This document shows positions 22,901 to 27,783 of a stretch of 27,783 nucleotides of DNA, piece by piece. Position numbers and translations under genes: made by a program. The notes under the pieces are model-generated. The model searched no databases. It had not been told where the DNA came from and saw nothing but the letters and a program-made list of their open reading frames with translations. The DNA comes from JAJZAM01 sp027391075 (GTDB taxonomy: Bacteria > Actinomycetota > Acidimicrobiia > Acidimicrobiales > Palsa-688). The DNA lies in contig DAHYHI010000114.1 of the NCBI GenBank assembly GCA_027391075.1, positions 1 to 27,783 on the forward strand. Reading direction: 5' to 3'. How positions within the stretch are numbered: position 1 is the first letter of the stretch; each line of letters starts with the position of its first letter.

Positions 22901-24467
22901 TAACGGCACAGGGGACGCCGAGATCTACCAACTCGACCCGACCACCGGAGCCATTGAGCGGACGGTCGCATGGGACCTCCCGTGGGACAGCTGGCTTGCA
23001 GTCGATCCGATGAGTGGCAACCTGTTCGCCGGCAACAGCATCGACAATTACGTTACCACCCCTGACATCGTGGAGATCACAGACCCCGGTCCGACCAAAG
23101 GGCCAGCAGACTGCTCGCCGGGGGGTTGGCCGGCTAACTCCCAACCACCGAATGCGGGAGCGACCAACTGCGTTGTCTACGCTGCGCCAGGTCAATCCGA
23201 CGACGGGGTCTTCGCACCAGATGGCACCCTGTACGTACGCGGAGCTGGCTCCATACCCAGTCTGGGACGGGACATCTGGAGTATCACAGGGACCGGCAGC
23301 GCCAACCCGGGCGTGTCCACCCTGGTCAGCCAAGGAGTAGGCAGCGGAGGCTACATGGCGGTCCTCAACTCGGGTTCGGGTCCTGGCCGAGCTACTCTCG
23401 CTGTCAATGACGGAAGCGGCATCGAATCGCTCAACCTGGCAGACGGTGCGACGTCATCCCTCGTGAACGGCGCTGGGCAGGTCGAAGGCGTCGGCCCGGA
23501 CGGGTGCCTTTACGTCGGAGTCATCAACGCTATCGACCGACTATCGCCCAACGCCGGCCGGTGCACATTTTCCTCTGGCTCATTCGCTCCCACTTTGACG
23601 TTGAGTCCACCCTCTGCTCAGGCAACGCAGGGATCACAGGCGACGTTGACCGCAACCATTGCCGCTGCCGGGGAGACGACTGGCACTCCCGTTCACTTCG
23701 TCGTAACCGGAGCAAACCAGCAGCCGAGCCTCGTACTTGCAGGGTCCGACGGCACGGCCACATTCACCTACACGGGCGTTAGCACCGGCACCGACACGAT
23801 CCAAGCTCTTGCGACACTGGACGGTGTCGAAGTCGCTTCCGCTCCAGTCCAAGTGACCTGGTCTGGTGGGCTCCACGTGGCTTCGCTGACGATGAACGCA
23901 AGCCAGCAGGCCGGCGCGGCTGGGAAACCGGCAACCCTCATAGCCAACCTGCTAGACGTGAGCGTGTCACCACCTTCCCCGATAGCCCACGCGGCCGTGA
24001 CCCTTGCGCTAGGGACCCAGTCCTGCCAGGCAACCACGGACACCAACGGCAACGCAGAATGCCAGGTGACTCCCACCGAGCCCGGTCAACTGCTCGCTGC
24101 TACCGCTTCTTTCGCTGGAGACGCGTCCTACACAAGTGCGACCACGTCATCCGCTTTCGTCGTGACACCCCTCCCTGCGAGCGTGACAGCCCCCCCTGCC
24201 GGTGGCTCCGCCTCTGTTGGCTACTGGCTAGCAGCATCAGACGGAGGAGTGTTCAGCTTCGGAGACGCCAACTTCTACGGCAGCATGGCGGGAAGACCGC
24301 TAAACCGCCCCGTCGTCGCGATCACCCCAACCCCCGACGGCAAAGGCTACTGGCTCGCAGCATCAGACGGAGGAGTGTTCAGCTTCGGAGACGCCAACTT
24401 CTACGGCAGCATGGGGGGAAAGCCGCTAAACCGCCCCGTCGTCGCGGCAAGTTCGCCAGTCGGCTGA
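19956..24467 (+). CDS. Secreted S53 (sedolisin/kumamolisin) peptidase with multidomain tail
   Basis: TTG 19956 has GGGAGG 8 bases upstream; 1503 residues. A signal peptide (SLLATSAIALVGLVASAA) precedes a pro-kumamolisin activation domain (about 75-205). An unusual hydrophobic insert follows (about 260-310: VVAGVLGLMSVALANLLAPL, then AYWIGYY). The catalytic domain has the serine-carboxyl triad: E385-V-L-L-D389, the oxyanion D467 (NATGDHGS) and S583 (YGGTSMAAP). After it come Ig-like invasin-type repeats (SVTVSPNDVTADGSTAATVT), a cysteine-containing propeller-like region, another Ig-like domain, and two copies of GYWLAASDGGVFSFGDANFY. It is an acid-type protease exported to the outside. The sequence ends abruptly within the repeat and touches the next gene. 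Confidence 0.85.
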   Translation: MRGEGKRPRRLSLLATSAIALVGLVASAATSNFASLAAVAETTPSSAVVRLAGSTVATLGSSHVTPLKESRAELSQPVSVTVTLKRANQVGFDSYLAGVENPSSILYKHYLSQAQLVAAFGPSATAYDSVRSWLTSEGFSVVEGSADRLTITVKGTRAVAEKAFETTIDDYSLDGRAVYANSEDPAMPASIAGYVQSVAGLDNIARPAATPKTASVATSAPRPANVRDPKLVNQTCIGAIPSLISRIGDLQNLTSVLTGSNVDWSVVAGVLGLMSVALANLLAPLTVVAGSVAAGWQVGTCLAYWIGYYKNTGNPNPFKFGTNGKGNWGFGDPPQKLGLLEYDTFAPSDVADWLSVEGLSSSLLSQLSSQPVDGGVARPGPDEAEVLLDIEAAILADPTANYVVFDAPASTSFEAMFNAMLGDGVTVISNSWAQCEDQTSSAEADAINSVLAEAAASGVAVVNATGDHGSACLDGSGDTVSVPADSPNAIAVGGTTPVYGPGLVHAGEYWWGDPVAGGGSTGGSGGYGVSKYFSRPSFQDGYTNAAGRSVPDLVVDADPNQGLEICEASSGGCPTGVLYGGTSMAAPELAGLIASMNADLGSDAGNLDPLFYSAAKASPGTFNSILGTDGDFSHVGLGSPNFDLIGRYVTGQTLSSVDPSLSKVATLTGSTPADGTAGALVHVVLYDTSGFPVPDKAVTLRTGNSRTADITAMSGTTDTSGEASFEITDTVPETLTLIATDTTDGAVLANQPTVTFVPPPAVSGSVTVSPNDVTADGSTAATVTVTLRDGKGQPAVSKTVSVSEGSGHAVITGTGPTPGVTGNAGTATFTVTDETAETITVSATDVTDGNLPIPAATGTSPSITFTGGSVSNNCPIPSVSAATGYQLSNFASGFYDGSLAHVVGCSGVAAAAWDSSGSLLAPDSLTGNVYKFGPSGGTANDANKLTATALGLYLSSVVVGKNGDIYALQTYTCHATTCPSTANGTGDAEIYQLDPTTGAIERTVAWDLPWDSWLAVDPMSGNLFAGNSIDNYVTTPDIVEITDPGPTKGPADCSPGGWPANSQPPNAGATNCVVYAAPGQSDDGVFAPDGTLYVRGAGSIPSLGRDIWSITGTGSANPGVSTLVSQGVGSGGYMAVLNSGSGPGRATLAVNDGSGIESLNLADGATSSLVNGAGQVEGVGPDGCLYVGVINAIDRLSPNAGRCTFSSGSFAPTLTLSPPSAQATQGSQATLTATIAAAGETTGTPVHFVVTGANQQPSLVLAGSDGTATFTYTGVSTGTDTIQALATLDGVEVASAPVQVTWSGGLHVASLTMNASQQAGAAGKPATLIANLLDVSVSPPSPIAHAAVTLALGTQSCQATTDTNGNAECQVTPTEPGQLLAATASFAGDASYTSATTSSAFVVTPLPASVTAPPAGGSASVGYWLAASDGGVFSFGDANFYGSMAGRPLNRPVVAITPTPDGKGYWLAASDGGVFSFGDANFYGSMGGKPLNRPVVAASSPVG
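24219..24446 (+). repeat. 126-bp repeats encoding GYWLAASDGG units
   Basis: A unit starting GGCTACTGGCT at 24219 recurs at 24345, almost unchanged for about 100 bases. The second is cut short near 24446. Proteins of this type usually carry many such units, so copies may have been lost by recombination. Confidence 0.85.
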
Positions 24468-25178
24468 CTAGGAATGCGACTCGGCCCCGGATCGTCGGCC
24501 AGCTCCGGCCCGGCCGGAGGGACTATGAGGGCCCCCGGACGCGTCAAGCCTGGAAGCCAAGGCTCCCAGCTCGGCCCGCCGCCGCACTCCGGTCTTGTCC
24601 CTGATCCGCTCCAGATACGATCTGACCGTGTGTGTAGACACTCCCAGCGCCGCTGCTACGCCTCTGTCAGTCTCCCCCGACGCCACGAGCGAAAGCACCT
24701 GGCGTTCCCGGTCGCTCAGAACTGGCCCTCCAGAGCCACCACTATGAGAGGCGAGCAGATACCCGGCTAGGGTCGGACTAACATAGGTCAACCCTGACGC
24801 TACTGTTCGTAGTGCTGAAATCACTTCAATCGCGTCCGCATCCTTGGTGAGGTAGCCTCTCGCCCCCGCCGCGATCGCCTCCACCGCAGCCTTCGGCGAG
24901 GCGGCTGCCGACAGCACTAGAACAGCCGAAGCGGTTCTGCACACGCGAGCAACGCCCTCCCCTCGCCGCGTCCCGGGTAGGTAAAGATCTAACAGCACTA
25001 CGTCCGGTCGAGCGCCAAGACGCTCGTAGTCCTCGACGGAACCTACGCTACCTACGACGTCAACGCCTTCGACGCCGTCAAGTACATGGGCAAGCCCAGT
25101 CCTATACAGCGGATGGTCGTCGACTATCACCACGGAGATCACTCTCGGGGATGCGCGGTCGGGAACCTCCCACGTCAC
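24468..25178 (-). CDS. NarL/LuxR-family response regulator
   Basis: The 236-residue product has a receiver domain: D20-D21 in VVIVDDHPLYRTGL, phospho-acceptor D64 in VVLLDLYLPG, S90 and K112 in YLTKDAD. The LuxR helix-turn-helix follows (LSDRERQVLSLVASGETDRG then VAAALGVSTHTVRSYLERIR). It would be phosphorylated by the kinase encoded just upstream and act as a transcription factor. GTG 25178 overlaps the kinase stop as GTGA, the usual coupled arrangement; GTG 25187 is three codons longer. The C-terminal 25 residues are Ser/Gly/Arg-rich. Its TAG stop directly touches the peptidase TGA on the other strand. Confidence 0.9.
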   Translation of the reverse strand: MTWEVPDRASPRVISVVIVDDHPLYRTGLAHVLDGVEGVDVVGSVGSVEDYERLGARPDVVLLDLYLPGTRRGEGVARVCRTASAVLVLSAAASPKAAVEAIAAGARGYLTKDADAIEVISALRTVASGLTYVSPTLAGYLLASHSGGSGGPVLSDRERQVLSLVASGETDRGVAAALGVSTHTVRSYLERIRDKTGVRRRAELGALASRLDASGGPHSPSGRAGAGRRSGAESHS

Positions 25179-27538
25179 CGCTTCCACCTCAGTGTCACCA
25201 CTGTGCCCGAGGCGGGAGCAGAGTCGACACTTGCACTACCGCCAATATCTGCCATGCGTCCGACGATCGACTCCGCTATCCCGAACCCGTTCCTGCCCGT
25301 CGAGGGATCGAAGCCGACGCCCCGATCTGCGACGACGAGCTCGACCGAGCCGTCCAGAGCTAACAATCTCACATAAGCCTGGCAAACCGATGCGTGCTTA
25401 GCAACATTCGCTAAGGCCTCGTCGCAAGCATGACACAGGGCCGCAACCACCCTTGGCGGAGGTTCAGCTTCGACGGTTGCCTGTAACTTCACGTCCATGA
25501 TAGGTCGACAGTGCCGGTCGACTACATCAGAGACAGACTCAAGCAGAAGCCGGTGCACGTTCCCGCGGAGCTGGCTCTGCAGACGATTCGCCTCTGCGGC
25601 AGCAAATGTCCGAATCTCTGCTAGTCCTTGTACCCACCCTGCCCTGATCATCTCCAGTACCTGCAAAGCGCCGTCGTGGAGCAGGCGCAGCTGATCCAGA
25701 TGCTCCTCCTCCGCCGCAAGATCCGCCTGGCGGCGGGCCTGCTCGACCTTCGCCTCCTCGAGCCGGCATGCCCGACTGCGAACTTGGGAGGCGAAGGAGC
25801 GACCGGCGATGAAGAAGGCCGCCATTGCCGCTGTGCTGGCGATGGCGTCCTGGCGCCTGCCGCTGACAGCCGCGTTCGCAACGAGGATTACTGAAGCCCC
25901 TTTCGCGGCCGCTCCGAGCGATTCGACGCCCATTGCCTGACCTACTACCGCATTCGCCCCCAGGCTCCACGGAGACCAATTGAGCCAAGAGCTGTGATCT
26001 GCAGGGTCGAGAAGCCCCTTTCCGACCAAGACGATCGCGGAGGACATGGCTGCGTCGGCCCGGGCGGCGCTAGGATCGTTCCATCGACGCCTCCGCGTGA
26101 TCCGATGCGCCAGCCACGCAGATTCTCCCACTGCGACGACGAACTGGGTCGCAGCGCCGACCGCGCTCCGATAGCGTCCTCGTCCGGCGACAAGAGTAGC
26201 TAGCCCGGTGGCGAGACCCGCAAATCGCCAACTCAAGAATGCTATAAGAACGGCGCGCTCAGCCTGGCGGTACCCCAAAGTGTCGCCGCCGATGTCCGTC
26301 GGTCCGCCCGGGAAGGCCCTTCGGCTCGGGTCTGTCTCCATCGCTGCGGTACCGACTGGGACAGGGTGGGTGGTAGCTGACTGGTCGTCCGCTGGTATGG
26401 TGATGGTCCATTGGATCCCATCTCCTGGCGTCGACCGAACAGCAACATCGCCTCCCATCGACCCCAGAACTGAGCGGATGTCTTTAGGCTCCGTCGCTGC
26501 GCAAGCTCGCCGCATTGGGGCCATGCCCTGCCCGTGAAATCGGAGGGTTATCACCACCAAATCGCCGGTGCTTCTGACGCGAACCACGACCCGGTTCGCT
26601 CCTCGCTGTCCTGCTGCAAGTGCGAACGCCTGTCGCAAAACTTCGGTAATAGTCTCTGCAGCTGCAGCGTTGACATCAGCCGTCAGTTCCGCGTCGACCA
26701 ACTCGACCCGCAGGCCACTACTAGAGCGCTCCTCGGCAAGCATCAGCCGGAGCGAAGCTGCCAGGCACGGGACCCGCATGCGGTCCGACGTCAAAGCCGA
26801 GCGCAAGCGACCCGCCTCACGACCTGCAAGGAGCACCGCCTCGTCGACGTCGCCGACTGACGACAACTTCCGAAGCACCCTGACCGCACCATCGTGAAGC
26901 TCCCGATGTTGGCGGACTCTCTCCGCGTCAACCGCTGCCCTCCTGGCTTGGGCGGCCAGGGCATTCCCGGCGCGATCAAGACTAACTGCGTATCGACGGT
27001 GCGAAAGTACGTACGACCGTGCGGCTACGTGGATTCCCGTCCAGCTAATTGCATCGTTGAAGGCGAGGGCCGCGCCTCCCAGGTGGGCGTCGCGACCCAT
27101 AGGGCGCAACCCTACGACGATCGCTCCCGACGAGACCGCCGCAACCAGGGCTGCGGCTTCCTTCGAGCTTTCAGATGTAGCAGCCCCCATAACTGCTCCG
27201 ATAGCCAAGTTCTTCATCCAGTTGGCACCTCGATCAGCGAGACCCGTCCGGCAAGCAAGGAGTCCCAGCACCGCAAAGCCGGCATCTAACCTCGCATATA
27301 GCCTTCCGCCTTGCACCTTGGGCTTCAAAGTGCGATCAAGCAGCCAGGCTGTCTCAGCAACCGCGCCGACGAAAAGGCCCAACTCAAGCCACGGCTTTTT
27401 GTAACGGCGCCAGTCAGCGAGCACCATCAGCCCTGAAAAGATCAGCTGGCCAACTTTCGCTGCCGAGAAGACGAGCGCGATCGCACGTTCGATCTCGTCC
27501 GAGCTAGACTGTTGGGTGATTCCGTCGGGAGAAACCAC
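25175..27538 (-). CDS. Double sensor histidine kinase (two NarX-like units in one chain)
   Basis: The 787-residue protein holds the same unit twice: a membrane region, a coiled linker, a HisKA_3 dimerisation helix and a HATPase domain. Unit 1 (about 15-385) has the phosphorylation box HRELHDGAVRVL (H215); its ATPase domain is eroded: no Asn in the N-box (LRQAFALAAG) and FHGQGM in place of DxGxG. Unit 2 (about 425-787) has LRLLHDGALQVLEM (H621), an intact N-box DEALANVAKHA (N711), DRGVGFD (D738) and GFGIAESI. Hydrophobic helices are present in each unit. Unit 2 alone should be catalytic; unit 1 may sense or regulate. The start GTG 27538 lacks a ribosome site. The gene is coupled to the regulator at 24468-25178. 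Confidence 0.85.
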   Translation of the reverse strand: MVSPDGITQQSSSDEIERAIALVFSAAKVGQLIFSGLMVLADWRRYKKPWLELGLFVGAVAETAWLLDRTLKPKVQGGRLYARLDAGFAVLGLLACRTGLADRGANWMKNLAIGAVMGAATSESSKEAAALVAAVSSGAIVVGLRPMGRDAHLGGAALAFNDAISWTGIHVAARSYVLSHRRYAVSLDRAGNALAAQARRAAVDAERVRQHRELHDGAVRVLRKLSSVGDVDEAVLLAGREAGRLRSALTSDRMRVPCLAASLRLMLAEERSSSGLRVELVDAELTADVNAAAAETITEVLRQAFALAAGQRGANRVVVRVRSTGDLVVITLRFHGQGMAPMRRACAATEPKDIRSVLGSMGGDVAVRSTPGDGIQWTITIPADDQSATTHPVPVGTAAMETDPSRRAFPGGPTDIGGDTLGYRQAERAVLIAFLSWRFAGLATGLATLVAGRGRYRSAVGAATQFVVAVGESAWLAHRITRRRRWNDPSAARADAAMSSAIVLVGKGLLDPADHSSWLNWSPWSLGANAVVGQAMGVESLGAAAKGASVILVANAAVSGRRQDAIASTAAMAAFFIAGRSFASQVRSRACRLEEAKVEQARRQADLAAEEEHLDQLRLLHDGALQVLEMIRAGWVQGLAEIRTFAAAEANRLQSQLRGNVHRLLLESVSDVVDRHCRPIMDVKLQATVEAEPPPRVVAALCHACDEALANVAKHASVCQAYVRLLALDGSVELVVADRGVGFDPSTGRNGFGIAESIVGRMADIGGSASVDSAPASGTVVTLRWKR

Positions 27539-27606
27539 AACAAACAGTCTAGGACTACTGCGAGGCGGGCATTGCGCTCCGCCTTGTCGGCGTTATCCTG
27601 CCAGGA

Positions 27607-27783
27607 GTGGACGGGTCCCGACGTAGGCCCAGTCCGGCCACCCCCAAGGATCCGGACGGCGCCCGAGCCGGAAGACCTCCGCTGGAAGGTCCGCCTGCTT
27701 CACCCTCCGATGAGAAACGCGCGTGCCGCGGCGAGGACCGCCGGACCGACCTCGCCGAGATCACCGTCACGGAGCATCCGGGC
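27607..27783 (+). CDS. Possible partial gene running off the window
   Basis: A plus-strand frame from GTG 27607 is open to the end of the window and reads as a proline-rich, charged sequence (PATPKDPDGARAGRPPLEGP, then TDLAEITVTEHPG). It is divergent from the kinase gene. AGGAG lies immediately before the GTG, which is too close for a normal ribosome site. It may be the start of a protein whose domains lie beyond 27783, or non-coding. Confidence 0.25.
   Translation, partial: MDGSRRRPSPATPKDPDGARAGRPPLEGPPASPSDEKRACRGEDRRTDLAEITVTEHPG

Noticed and set aside
1..27783. tRNA, rRNA or riboswitch genes
   Set aside because: I looked for tRNA arms, rRNA core sequences and common riboswitch motifs by eye and recognised none; a covariance-model scan would be needed to exclude them.

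Overview
The window is GC-rich, with GTG and TTG starts and strong GGAGG-type ribosome sites. Its gene set points to an actinobacterium: a DUF222/13E12-type HNH protein behind a LexA box, a Ddn-type F420 reductase, VapBC fragments, and a secreted protein ending in repeats of the GYWLAASDGG(V)FSFGDA type, which I know mainly from Acidimicrobiia. I would place it in or near Acidimicrobiia. This is inference; there is no rRNA or other marker gene.

Layout. 1-1412: an IS3 transposase tail, a weak ORF, part of a TPR regulator and a new 49-aa ORF. 1640-6178: a VOC protein and a tandem, degenerate hemerythrin-like protein (+), facing a YHYH-type lipoprotein and an SOS-controlled HNH protein (-). 6424-9157: a coiled-coil protein with a nuclease-like tail, a YbaK-type deacylase, and a Ddn-TetR operon behind a perfect operator palindrome. 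9180-9940: remains of toxin-antitoxin genes. 10106-13156: a 44-aa ORF overlapping a PEGA-like protein, a universal stress protein scrap, and a large 2OG-Fe(II) oxygenase split by a -1 frameshift. 13220-14622: an orphan VapB and a short minus-strand operon with two more -1 frameshifts. 14889-16704: a T4 Rnl1-like RNA ligase and a phosphoribosyltransferase. 17186-19872: an intact IS1380 element among remnants of IS1182, a Tn554-type recombinase and an ISL3 transposase. 19956-24467: a very large secreted S53 peptidase whose stop codon touches the stop of a convergent NarL-type regulator. 24468-27538: that regulator, translationally coupled to a histidine kinase containing two complete sensor-kinase units in one chain.

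Two themes stand out. First, at least six genes are broken by frameshifts, all of the same -1 type and each repairable by adding one G or C to a short run. This could be gene decay or a systematic base-calling error, and it decides whether the oxygenase and the 14 kb operon are functional. Second, several regulatory circuits can be read directly: a LexA box over the HNH promoter, a TetR operator, and a fused double kinase with its regulator. The best candidates for uncharacterised biology are the double kinase, the RNA ligase/phosphoribosyltransferase pair, and the S53 peptidase with a membrane-like insert.
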